From Phorcus lineatus (lineage: Eukaryota > Mollusca > Gastropoda > Trochida > Trochidae): 64,000 nucleotides of DNA. Numbering within the stretch: the stretch's first letter is position 1; each line of letters opens with the position of its first letter. Made by a program: the position numbers and the translations under genes. Location of the stretch: NCBI GenBank assembly GCA_921293015.1, contig OV121083.1, forward strand, positions 29,194,908 through 29,258,907, in the 5' to 3' direction. Shown here one piece after another: positions 33,083 to 44,485 of the stretch. Below the pieces are notes generated by a model. The model was not told where the DNA came from. It searched no databases and saw nothing but the letters and a program-made list of their open reading frames with translations.

Positions 33083-34640
33083 TTTTATGTTGAGGTATAC
33101 AGCAAGTTCAACGACACCACAGAGACATTTATGATATGGAAGGAGACATTCACTAGTGTCAAAGATGAGTTCAGTTTTTCAATTCATGATCAACTGGATC
33201 TACTCTTCAAATACCTAGGACCAGAAAGTAAACGTCAGACACTCAGTCTTCGTACAGCCAACCTTCATGATCCCTTACAGGCCCTCCGCCTCATATGGCA
33301 GAGATTGAAAAAACTGTACAGTGCACCAGAAATGCTAGAATCTTCTTTAAACTCGCGCCTAGACAAGCTTCCCAAGCTTACGAACAGAAAGGTAAGAGGC
33401 TCTATGAACTATCAGACCTACTCATGGAGATTAATTACAGCGTTCAATACCCACCCTTTTCACTGTTTGTGGATTTCATCCATGGCATTTGCCTACAGAA
33501 GAATGACCCTAGTTTTCAGTATGACTTGTCGTCCAATATTGATCACTCCAAGGTGAGGACCATTGCCACAACCACACAAATACAGGCAAGGAGGACTGAT
33601 GTCAGTGATCAGGATACAACCAGGTGTCCGCTACACAACTCCAAACACTCGATCAATGACTGTAAAGCCTTTCAGGACAAGACATATCAAGACAAAATCA
33701 ACTTTCTTAAGACCAAAGGTATTTGTTTTAAGTGTTGTATATCCACAGACCATGTGGCACGTGAATGTACAGAGAAACTCAAGTGCAAGAAGTGTGGGAA
33801 TACCTGTCATGCCACAGCTGACAACTATGTTAAGCCTGCTCAGCCTGCATCAGGCCATGGTGGGGAGACCAAAAGATTTCAGACAGACAACAGTACCGAT
33901 GAGAAGGGGATCAAAGAGCCTATTTTCTTCAAATGCACGCAAATATGTGGCGGCTCATCAGATGTGTTCCAGGGCAAGTCCTGCGCAAAGAACATTCTTG
34001 TGATTGTTCATCCTAAAGGAAAAAGAGATCTGGCTACAAGGATGTATGCAACGATAGACTACCAAAGTAATGCATCATTGTGTCGCTCCATCTACTTAAC
34101 AAAGTTTAACATACTACAGGCCCGTAGCACCCATTTCGAGAGTGGGGGGGGCTGAAATTAGGGATTTGCTAGCTCAGTGTGGGGGGAGGGGAATAATAAC
34201 GTTTATACTTTATAGGTCATGACAGATTATTTATTTAAGAAAAACACCCGCTTACAACGTCGGTGAGACCAAATACAGGCATTTAATGTTCACGTCACGT
34301 TCTCAAATTGCAGAAAAGGGTCAGATGCCTCATGAAACTTATAATATTCTATTTTTTCATACAAACATTGAAATAAAGAACAACAAATTTTTTTTTCCCC
34401 CCTAAAATTAGTGGGGGGGCCAAGCCCCCCCCCCCCCCCCCCCGCTTGCTACGTGCCTGTACTAGGTGACAATATACCTTACACACTTGCATCTTGTGCA
34501 GGCAAGATTGAGACATTAGGACGTAGAGCCAGTGACTTTGTTATTTCCTCCCTTGACAGCAAAGTAACATTTCAGCTTCCGCCACTAGTAGCGTGCAACA
34601 ATATTTTTGACATCAAGGAAGAAATACCTACACCTGACAT
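33083..34640 (+). pseudogene. BEL/Pao-like gag-protease remnant, interrupted
   Basis: The first frame (to about 33390) carries a capsid-like domain (WKETFTSVKDEF, then LDLLFKYLGPESKRQTL) of the DUF1759 type used by BEL/Pao gag. After a frameshift near 33390 and an apparent internal deletion near 33440, a second frame carries zinc-binding motifs: CPLHNSKHSINDC, then CFKCCISTDHVAREC and CKKCGNTCH. Next comes a retropepsin-like block (MYATIDYQSNASLCRS) up to 34116. Coding resumes at 34465 after a 343-bp insertion (YTLASCAGKIETLGRRASDF, then REE-like KEEIPTP) and is lost at about 34640. Reverse transcriptase and integrase are absent. Confidence 0.75.
34117..34459. mobile_element. 343-bp inverted-repeat element inserted in BEL/Pao remnant
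   Basis: Ends CAGGCCCGTAGCA and, on the minus strand, CAGGCACGTAGCA are inverted repeats matching 12 of 13. TACTA occurs on both sides (34112-34116 and 34460-34464), and omitting the insert plus one TACTA would keep the retropepsin frame, so this is a 5-bp target duplication. G runs near the left end and about 17 C at 34425-34443 border the interior. The interior 34195-34351 is the 157-bp repeat also found at 3301-3457. The superfamily is not assigned; a 5-bp duplication with CAGG ends fits none I can name with confidence. Confidence 0.85.
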
Positions 34641-35005
34641 TACTTTGCATCACCCCCATTTTTTATGTTTGCATAAATACTGTTGATTATAATAGCATAG
34701 TTTCGTGTATCAAAATAAGTGTTCATGTATTAGGATTAGTGTTCATTAAGCCTTCATGTTCAAGTTTTCAAATTGAAGCATTCGGAAAATATACAAAACT
34801 GCACCCCGTAGTTCTATGCAGCTTTCAGTGTAACAATTTGAGGTTAAGAACATCCATGTCAGATCGCATTTTCATAACATCTTCTAGACTGTATTTTCAC
34901 TGTAGTCTTTTATGTAGTTGCAGTAGTTGCTGTAACGGTAACTGTAACCTTACACGGAATGGAATAAAGTTTATGCCAACATAAACTGTTTTCGTCTGTA
35001 CATTG
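34641..35005. other. unassigned segment between BEL/Pao remnant and minisatellite
   Basis: The segment 34683-34985 has TG...CA ends and an AATAAA near its 3' end (ggaataaagtttatgcc), so a degraded LTR is conceivable, but no second copy is in the window. No coding frame is supported. Confidence 0.3.
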
Positions 35006-36895
35006 GTAATGCTTACAGTGAGGGCGGAGTATTGCTTACAGTAAAGGTGGAGTATTTGTTACATTGAGGGTGGAGTATTGGTTAGTGAGGATGGAATATT
35101 GGTTTATATGTTGAGGATTGAGTATTGGTTATGTTGAGGATGGAGTATTGGTTACATTGAGGGTGGAGTATTGGTTACACTGAGGATGGAGTATTGGTTA
35201 TGTTGAGGATTGATTATTGGTTACAGTGAGGGTGGAGTATTGGTTACATTGAGGGTGGAGTATTGGTTAGTGAGGATGGAGTATTGGTTTATATGTTGAG
35301 GATGGAGTATTGGTTACATTGAGGGTGGAGTATTGGTTACACTGAGGATGGAGTATTGGTTATGTTGAGGATTGATTATTGGTTACAGTGAGGGTGGAGT
35401 ATTGGTTACATTGAGGGTGGAGTATTGGTTACAGTGAGGGTGGAGTATTGCTTACAGTAAAGGTGGAGTATTTGTTACATTGAGGGTGGAGTATTGGTTA
35501 GTGAGGATGGAGTATTGGTTTATATGTTGAGGATTGAGTATTGGTTATGTTGAGGATGGAGTATTGGTTACATTGAGGGTGGAGTATTGGTTACACTGAG
35601 GATGGAGTATTGGTTATGTTGAGGATTGATTATTGGTTACAGTGAGGGTGGAGTATTGGTTACATTGAGGGTGGAGTATTGGTTAGTGAGGATGGAGTAT
35701 TGGTTTATATGTTGAGGATGGAGTATTGGTTACATTGAGGGTGGAGTATTGGTTACACTGAGGATGGAGTATTGGTTATGTTGAGGATTGATTATTGGTT
35801 ACAGTGAGGGTGGAGTATTGGTTACATTGAGGGTGGAGTATTGGTTACAGTGAGGGTGGAGTATTGGTTACATTGAGGGTGGAGTATTGGTTACATTGAG
35901 GGTGGAGTATTGGTTACACTGAGGATGGAGTATTGGTTATGTTGAGGATTGATTATTGGTTACAGTGAGGGTGGAGTATTGGTTACATTGAGGGTGGAGT
36001 ATTGGTTACAGTGAGGGTGGAGTATTGGTTACATTGAGGGTGGAGTATTGGTTACATTGAGGGTGGAGTATTGGTTACATTGAGGGTGGAGTATTAGTTA
36101 CAGTGAGGGTGGAGTATTGGTTATGTTAAGGATTGAGTATTGGTTACATTGAGGGTGGAGTATTGGTTACATTGAGGGTGGAGTATTGGTTACAGTGAGG
36201 GTGGAGTATTGGTTACAGTGAGGGTGGAGTATTGGTTACATTGAGGGCGGAGTATTGGTTACAGTGAGGGTGGAGTATTGGTTACAGTGAGGGTGGAGTA
36301 TTGGTTACAGTGAGGGTGGAGTATTGGTTACATTGAGGGTGGAGTATTGGTTACATTGAGGGTGGAGTATTGGTTACAGTGAGGGTGGAGTATTGGTTAC
36401 ATTGAGGGTGGAGTATTGGTTAAATTGAGGGTGGAGTATTGGTAACACTGAGGATGGAGTATTGGTTACATTGAGGGTGGATCATTGGTTAAATTGGGGG
36501 TGGAGTATTGGTTACAGTGAGGGTGGAGTATTGGTTACATTGAAGGTGGAGTATTGGTTACAGTGAGGGTGGAGTATTGGTTACATTGCGGGTGGAGTAT
36601 TGGTTAAATTGAGGATGGAGTATTGGTTACAGTGAGGGTGGAGTATTGGTTACAGTGAGGGTGGAGTATTGGTAACACTGAGGATGGAGTATTGGTTACA
36701 GTGAGGGTGGAGTATTGGTTAAATTGAGGGTGGAGTATTGGTAACACTGAGGATGGAGTATTGGTTACATTGAGGGTGGAGTATTGGTTAAATTGAGGGT
36801 GGAGTATTGGTAACACTGAGGATGGAGTATTAGTTACAGTGAGGTTGGAGTATTGGTTACAGTGAGGGTGGAGTATTGGTTACAGTGAGGGTCTA
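35006..36895. repeat. 23-bp minisatellite, about 80 copies
   Basis: The unit is ggttacattgagggtggagt plus att, with variants acagtgagggtgg, actgaggatgg and tatgttgaggattgat. Variant order repeats in longer blocks in the left half; for example the series with gttagtgaggatgg and gtttatatgttgagg recurs at about 35080, 35265, 35495 and 35680. The array ends in gagggtctattag at about 36895. Confidence 0.97.
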
Positions 36896-37800
36896 TTAGA
36901 GTATTTGAATGCAATTTGACATGACGAAATCATAAATAAATGGTTTTATAGACTATATATTTCCAAGCAGAATGTTATGTCAAACATTGTTAATATTATT
37001 GACAGGACAATCTTAGGCAGAGCTACAAATATATCCCAAATTGAAATAAAAGTAAATTTCACCATAAATATGAGTTAATCTGAAACAATGATAACACACA
37101 ACATTGGAAAAATATAATGTGAATGTCTTGTAAGATTACCCCATGAAATTATGTCTCATCGCTGTTTGTTAACCTTAAAAATATATGACATTAATGTCAG
37201 AGAATCTTTATCATTGACAGCAGAGAATTTGTGATTAAAATAGTGTGTTAACGGATAATTTAAAAGAATAGTTTCCTTCTAAATCTGAAAATCAAAAAAA
37301 GGTGCACATATTTTAAATCACAATTCCATTGACAAATGCATCATGTATGACCTCTAGTATCCAGTCGTCCTATTGAACAAGTGTATCAATACCTGTTCAA
37401 GTTTGAACTTGATATGAAGTACGAAAGGTTTAATTTTATACTGAGATTTTGTCAATATCAAATTTAGAAAAAACGGTAAAGTATTATGCATACTAACAAA
37501 AAGTCCTACTCGTGAAGTGAAAGCGGTCAACATTACTAAAAATTACGTTCGTGAAAAAACTCTTTTCCAGAAATAATTGACACTGTTAACACTAAAGATG
37601 ACGACAGCGGCGTGCCAATCGTTGTTGATGCAAACTGTATGATATGCTATCATAAACAGATATTAAGAACAGCTACCTTATGCCACATACTTTTTGCATG
37701 AAGAAAAATGGCTGAAGGAATATGGATAAATTTTTTCATCTTTGTGCAATTTACTGATTCACATTGCCAGTCAGATGTAAAATTTCATCAAAATAGATCC
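36896..37800. other. intergenic; possible short coding trace at 37580-37700
   Basis: Mostly AT-rich without genes. From about 37580 one + frame reads TVNTKDDDSGVPIVVDANC and continues to a stop at about 37703. It could be an upstream piece of the decayed gene that follows, but nothing independent supports that. Confidence 0.3.
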
Positions 37801-37805
37801 ATGTC

Positions 37806-38381
37806 ATGAGATTTCTACCGAAGAGTGTTTCCTGCAAAATTCATTCATTTAATGGGAAATTTAAAAGCATTGGACAGCAGGTTGATTTGTTTGGTAAGGT
37901 TGATTTGTTTGAACATGAAACCATCCCTACCCTGGCGAAAAAAAGGATAAACTTGATGAAAACAAGCATAGAATCTCTGAACTTGAAACGTTAATCATAT
38001 ATGCTTACAATATGGGAAAGAAATTTGTTTCTGATATATCAGAGGATTCCAGAGAAACCCTATTGGAAGGGGCTTAGCACCTCAAATTTTACAATATGCG
38101 TGTGAACTAAAGGTGAAACGAAACCATGTCCTTGATAGACTGATGAAATGGCTGAGTTACCATGGCAATGTTCAATCAAAATGTTCCCTTGGTATAACAC
38201 AGAATGTAAATGAGTATCACAGAGGTATTGCAGTACATCAACAGACTTTGATTGTTAGCTGCAAGTTGTCATGATATGGCCAATCCATTCATCCGGGATC
38301 GGTTTGTCCAGCTGACTTCAGTTAAAGAGACACTCTTTGACTTGTTGAGTCTTACATGCCATACTTCATTCATGGTGTAAT
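37806..38381 (+). pseudogene. decayed gene of unknown identity
   Basis: Coding-like sequence passes through at least three frames on one strand. It runs FNGKFKSIGQQVDLFGKVDL and ETIPTLAKK, then KKDKLDENKHRISELETLII and AYNMGKKFVSDISEDSRETL, then LAPQILQYACELKVKRNHVL and YHRGIAVHQQTLIVSCKL, then HDMANPFIRDRFVQLTSVKE and FDLLSL to a TAA at about 38381. Breaks lie near 37945, 38080 and 38265. The frames fit end to end with ordinary amino-acid composition, which is unlikely by chance in AT-rich non-coding DNA. I do not recognise the protein; it could be host, viral-derived or transposon-derived. Confidence 0.45.
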
Positions 38382-38399
38382 TCTAGCGGGAAGACCTGA

Positions 38400-39200
38400 C
38401 TGTTGCTGAAATCTAAACGGTGTAACGAAGTGACTTTATCAGGGTATTAAGTCGTGATTTTGAACGAAAACCTACCTATAGCAGATAGATAGGAGTTTAT
38501 AGTGTTTGATAGCTTACTAACTTGTATTCATGTAAACTGGACATGTGATTTCAGCTTATACAAACACTGCTGTGCCATTCTATCCACAACTATAAATTAT
38601 CATATATTTGTCATTTGGGAATGAATATGTTACACGTTTTGATTTAAATATCATCATATAAATGGCATTTCATGTTCCTATCAATACTAAAATACACATC
38701 AGGAAAAATATGGATGGTCTGTTTTTAAGGGTAACCTATGCCTCTTGAGGTGCATGCATGGTGGCAGATGGAAGTCTGAGAATCATGTGGATGACCTCCT
38801 GACTCAACATACTTGGAAACATCTTCATACGATTCTTTGATCAGACTTGACCAGTCAAGTAACAGATTTTCATTTTGTCATTTCGAATAATCTGTGATAT
38901 TGAACAACTTTTTGTTACATCAATTTTGTAATGACTTTCTGTGACATTATACAATACAGGGTTATTAATATCTACGCTTAATCGTGCTGATAAAAGGATG
39001 CATGCTAAATGATAACAAGACGTGAACCCTATAGAAAAACCTTGTGTTTTATTAGTTATTTTGTACTTATTATGAATAATGTAGGCCTATTGATAATTGA
39101 TTAAGATATAACAAACTATGTGACAATTACTGGCAATAAAACATTATCAGTAGCCTTTAGTTTATCATATTTATATCTATCTGTCATTGATGGGTACATG
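38400..39200. other. intergenic, nothing recognised
   Basis: AT-rich with no supportable coding frame, repeat or structured element. Confidence 0.5.
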
Positions 39201-39206
39201 CATTTA

Positions 39207-40391
39207 TCATCCAAAACTGTGTTCCTAGGAGATAAGGATTACTTATATTATCTTTATCCAACCGCCAAGTCAGGGCGCCTTCGAGTACATCTACGGTAGT
39301 TACCCTGCCTTCAATCGCGGGACAACAATAGGATTTGACGTCATCGATAACCTCCAACCAAATTGTTAGTTTATATACAAATAAATCGGTTCGAGAGTAT
39401 GTCTCACACATTAGGCGTATGAATATTACGAAAGTTGATGTAATTAGCTTCAAATATAATTTTGTACTTTATTGGGTATATGATGGACAATTTGTTATGT
39501 TTCACAAATAACACAAAATTTCGTTTGCCGTACTCGTTTCTTGAGTCGTTGTTCGGAGTTGCATTGTGAATCCTATGAGTTAGGAGTTTCACTTTTAGAG
39601 CGTGACAGCAATTGTTGGTTGCACGCGCAGTGTTAAAGCTTATTCACCTTGAAGCTTTCTGATTGCAGCGAGTATATTCGTGACGTCACGGAGTGGATAC
39701 TCGCTGTCTAGAGCTAGATATTTATCGTTTTAACAGTAGATTTTGAACAATGCCCTGTTGCAGTCAAGTTCATGACATCACATTTGTTTTACATCATCAA
39801 GTAATGACATCACAATAGTATGATGTCATATACATGATGATGTCACAGTACCATATGACATCACTGCACTGAGAGTCTAAGAGTAGTGCGGTGATCAGAA
39901 TTATATATTTTTCAGTGAATGGAAATGAAAAATGATTTTGGATGTTAAATGGAATCTCACCCGAGCATCTTCTGATATCAAATATATCAACACGAGTTAA
40001 TAGAAATGACAAGTGCCGAGGATATTTTTACTGTTATCAATGAGTGTTGATATATTTGATATCAGAAGACACGAGGGTGAGATTCTATTATCATCCAAAA
40101 TCATTTTTCATTTCGATTCCGTAAAAAATGTATATTTCTGAACACTGCACAATTCTAAGACTCTCAGTGTGATGTCATAGCATTGTGACATCATCATGTT
40201 TATGACATCATACCATTGTGATGTCATTACTTGATGATGAAGAATAATTGTGATGTCATGAACTTGACTGTAATAGGTCATTGTTCAAAATCTACTGTCA
40301 AAACGTTATCTCCTAGAAAACGATATCTCCTAGGAGATATAGCTTGATCTTCCGCCAGCGATATGTCCTCTGGAACACAGTTTTGGATGAT
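39207..40391. mobile_element. inverted pair of TCATCCAAAA MITEs forming a long palindrome
   Basis: The right copy (40090-40391, minus orientation) has the same atcatccaaaa / ttttggatgat ends as the MITE at 7984-8271 and matches it throughout. The left copy starts at 39207, is interrupted after about 30 bp by some 480 bp of unrelated sequence, and resumes at about 39720-39947. Between the copies a further palindrome (gatatcaaatatatcaacac near 39972 and gtgttgatatatttgatatc near 40045) closes the structure. The interior is full of tgacatcac words. The paired arms are about 270 bp with a short central spacer at about 40000-40040. Confidence 0.8.
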
Positions 40392-40534
40392 ACAGTTCAT
40401 ATATTTGATATCAAAAGACACTTGGGTGAGAAAGTAATGTGCTACTTCAATGCTCTCATATGATATTGATTCTGTAAGTCTTACAAAGCCATTTATCGAA
40501 CCTTACCCTCGACCTACCGACAAAGACTCAATTA

Positions 40535-42255
40535 GGGACCGGTCATTTATTACGGGGGGGTAGGCCGGACGTTTTCCTCTTTGGATTGTCTATAAAAAAA
40601 AGTGGCCCTCCCCAACTCGTGGCAATTTTTTTCATGGCCCTTCCAATTTAAGCGTATTTTTTTTCATGACTCTCCCCCAAATCATATCTACGAAAGTTCT
40701 GAAATTGGTCTTTTGAAGATTTATGGTCGGTTCTACATTCAAATTGTTTTTTGATATTTTCAAAAGAGAAACTTCTTTAGGTAACGCTTAAAATAATGTT
40801 GAAAAAAACAACAGATTTACCCTTCCATTGATGGGTTTAACATGATATCTGATAATGGTCTATAGTGTTTTAAAGTCAGTTTTATTAGAACTTTTTTTTT
40901 ACATTAACTGTATATCAAAATAGGTTTTGAATACTTTTGCTTATAATACACACATATGTTTAACATAGTGTAAATTCTATCTTTAATTTTATCTTACTTT
41001 TAAGGCTCATTTTTTAATTTATTTTTAAAATTCAAATCACAATGTCTTTTTTATCTTTAAATAACAAAATAGGTTAGCCCTGAGGAAGAGAAGGATTTTT
41101 TTTATGGATGATCAACTTTTTATTGAATTTACTTTCAACAGAGATAAAAAGAGCTAAGATATTGCCCTAGCTAAAAATTCCATCAAAATACATATCTTGC
41201 CCACATTATTCCACTGAAAACTTGAAACAATGAATTCATAAGTTAATAAAACCATGGAAGGACCAGGTTGGGAGATAAGCTCTTGACATAAGGATTTCTT
41301 TTAAAGCAAAAGAAAAGATTTAAAATCTATCTACAAACACTTTCAGAGTATAGGACCAAACAATGTAAAATGTCAAATCTTTACTTTATAGGAATTAAAT
41401 TATCAAATTCCATAACATTTAAACTGTTTGTGTATGAGTTTGATTAAAACAAATTTAACCGTCTACATTAAGTTTGTAGCACAAGAAATAGAATTTTGAA
41501 GGTACATAACATAAGGATAATAAAGGCACATCTAGGTTTCACAGAAATTACATATGTTACATTTGTTACATGTTACATAATATTTAAACAATAAAGTGTA
41601 AAACCCAAAAAGTATGGAAGCTTAAGTATGAATATAGCAAATGTTCCCAATTTTTGGAATATCAACATTGGAATTTATTTTTCTAAATATGCATTTAGAT
41701 ATTTTTCATAAGTATGGCTAAAATTAACAAATTTGCACCAATCAAGCCATCTGCTTAAGTGTTACGGTTTTATAACTGTATCATTGAGAATATAATCATT
41801 CAGATATTAATAATTTGACTAGCTGTTTTAACTTTATGAGTCTATTAGTTATCAAATATGCATCTTTGTTGTATAAAAATATAGCAAACACCTGTTAATT
41901 AACTGCTTGTATAAACTCTCAGTCCAACAGAATTACTTTTCTACTTTTTGATCTACAAGAATAAAGAACAATGAATTGAGCAGTGAATTCATGGTGATTT
42001 TTTTTAATATAAGCATGTGTTTTTTTAGAATATAAACCAGTCTCACTCATATCTGGAATTTTTTCATTTGATCAGGCTTTATGATAATGTTTCAGCCCCA
42101 CTTTCAATTGCTAAAGATGGATGGTTTTATAACTGTCTATTTCAAAATGACCCTCCCCAACCTTTTGTATTTTTTTTCATGACCCTCCCCTAGTGGCTGT
42201 ATATTTTTCTCCCCCCCCCCCCCCCCCCCCCCCCCTGTAATAAATGACCGGTCCC
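40535..42255. mobile_element. Harbinger-like non-autonomous element, 1.72 kb
   Basis: Ends GGGACCGGTCATTTATTAC at 40535 and, on the minus strand from 42255, GGGACCGGTCATTTATTAC are a perfect 19-bp inverted repeat followed by G or C runs (24 C at about 42211-42234). TTA on both sides (40532-40534 and 42256-42258) is a 3-bp target duplication of the TWA type used by PIF/Harbinger. Subterminal words (gtggccctccccaac and gaccctccccaacc) also mirror each other. The AT-rich interior has no coding frame, so movement would need a transposase from elsewhere. Confidence 0.82.
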
Positions 42256-42384
42256 TTACAAATTACAAGGACTCTGGCGCAAAAATCACAAATACTGAAC
42301 GGTCACTGTACAATGCTTCTGTCTCCATCTACTCGCACCAGATACATTATCAGCGGTGAATTGTTTAACCGAACACCGACAAAA

Positions 42385-42493
42385 GTATTTTGGGCGGAAG
42401 TGCCTAGTTGACCCGTCACCGGTGTGTAAACAACATGGCGACGAAGGAATATTAATGTCGTACTGTATCTAACATCTCAAAATTGTTTGATTG
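42385..42493 (+). promoter_or_regulatory. TATA-less promoter and untranslated first exon
   Basis: gggcggaagtg at about 42389 resembles an ETS site, and acaacatggcgacgaagg at about 42430 resembles the YY1-type ACATGGCG element found near starts of TATA-less genes. A GTAAGT donor follows at 42494. The ATG within the element opens a frame of only six codons, so the exon would be untranslated. It points in the + direction; the first + strand gene downstream that I can identify is CCDC24, whose first coding exon has an upstream acceptor at 51561. That connection is inference. Confidence 0.45.
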
Positions 42494-42499
42494 GTAAGT

Positions 42500-44118
42500 T
42501 TAACGTTTTCGTTCGTGTCTATACTATAAGACCTACACACAATTTTTATAAAAAGTTTGTAAGTGTAAGAGGGGCTCAAATTAGTGACAAATCTGATCGT
42601 TACAGTGTCACTTGACTCACAATCACCAGCATTGGCATTGCCACATTTCTTCTTGAATCTTTGAAATAAAAATCTTGTTTTCAGTGATTACATGTACGTA
42701 TTATGTATTTTTGGGTATTTCCTGGTTTTAAATTTGCCTTTTCTCAACAATATTTGAACGTCCATCTTTCATTGTTATCGCCAAACAAGCCAGATCAAAA
42801 AGAATCGATGACTTCGTTACAATGCGCAATTTAGGTAGGCCTACCCTCGTGTAACCTGAAACACACTTCAATGAGCTTTAGGCTCATAATGAAAAACATC
42901 CTGAACATCATAAAGTGCTACAATATGTATTTTCCCAACATTTAATGTTAATTAAACAGTTGTTTTCCACTTTTGCTAAATCTGGTTGACATTTCTAAAA
43001 CAGTTGCCACTTTTCAGTTGTTTCTTTGGTGTCACCTGTTTTCATGGTATTTGTATTAAGTAAAAAAATGACAGTACAACACATGCCACATGCCACACAG
43101 ATTGATGTTAACAATAATCAACAAGATGCGAGGAATTACGGTTTATCTGTCCTGAGTGGATTATTGATATAAATTCCGAGCTTTAGAGAGGAGTTATCAC
43201 AATAATTCACGAGGGACAGATAAACCGTAATGGGCTGGACTCATTGAACGAATGAATAGAAATAAAGTTCTGTCAGCCAATCAGATCTCGAGTTATTTTT
43301 AGAAAAACTGTAATTCCTGTAACCATTATGAAAACTTAATACCCGGCATATTTGTGCCCTCTTGGGTAAGAATAATTTTTAAATGAATGTTTACATAAGT
43401 TTGAATTATTTACATGGTCATTGAACTTTTTCATTGTCACAAATATCTAGCATATAATTTCAGGCAAAGTAAAGAAATCCCATAGCAAAGTGTATATTTA
43501 GTATCAGATAACCCGTTTTAGCAATCAAATAAATTACATTTCATTTGGCAAAAGATTTAATACAAGCAATCCAAGCAAATTTTAAATGTTCAAGCAATAA
43601 CTTACTTTCTTTGAATAACAACATCTTACAAAATAGCCAAAAATATAAAAGAAATTACCCTTCTATGATTTCACAGATTTTTCAATTGAACAGGGAAATA
43701 CCCTAAATTCAAGTGATTCAGGATAAGAATAACATGGCTTATAGGACGCCATTATTTGAAAAAATTTGGTAGGGAATATATTTTAAAAATTCATCCATAA
43801 ATGGTGACCAAAAATAGTATTTCGTGAAAAGCATGAAGTTTCACTTGATTTTCATCACTGAAGTGTATTGTTAAAAAGATTGATGAAATAGTGATCATTT
43901 CCTGCTTGGATCCACGCAAATCAATATCAATAATTCGTAAATACCATGAAAACATGAGAGCCATAAAAACAGGTAATTCAATGCTATGCCGATCAGAGAG
44001 TTCTTAAATGCAAGATATTTAGAAATCAAGAAATCATTTTCATCTTGTAAAAATTCCGTTTAAAAACAAAGTTAGATTACATTTTAGCAATTTAGAGTAG
44101 AAGTTTAACTTGGTATAT
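42500..44118. other. intron or intergenic sequence with one hairpin
   Basis: AT-rich with no supportable coding frame. A palindrome at 43135-43231 has perfect 18-bp arms (attacggtttatctgtcc and its complement), followed inward by weaker pairing, probably a small MITE. Confidence 0.5.
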
Positions 44119-44485
44119 ACCGTATTCGACTTAATAACCGCCCACTCCCCTATAAGCGCCCACCCACCACGTTTTTGACTGAACAATATGCGTCCTGTTT
44201 AGCGCCCACCTCTCAACATTGCTTACCTTGCATGCTGATTCATTGAAGAAGGTTTTTCAGTCTTGCAATAAGTCTTTTACTTCCACTAAAGTGAAGAATA
44301 CAGGGGATTTTTAGACCCCCAGCCACAATCAAAATGATAAAAGTTACAAAACCATATTTCAAAGATGTGTATCGTAAGAAAACACTTTCAAGACTAAACT
44401 TGAGGACAATTTTTATGGTTATAATAAGCGCCCCCTATTACCAATTTTTTAAGCGCCCCAGGCGCTTATCACGTCGAATACGGCA
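44119..44485. mobile_element. 367-bp MITE with CCGTATTCGAC ends
   Basis: Left end taccgtattcgacttaataa with ccgcccac and right end, on the minus strand, gccgtattcgacgtgataag with cgcc are inverted repeats. Subterminal words gcgcccacc and gcgccccc are also mirrored. There is no clear target duplication. The + frame at 44334-44540 crosses the element end and is not a gene. Confidence 0.7.

Noticed and set aside
34683-34985. Possible LTR of the BEL/Pao remnant (TG...CA ends, AATAAA)
   Set aside because: No second copy upstream of gag at 32.8-33.1 kb and no polypurine tract; TG and CA limits alone are too weak.
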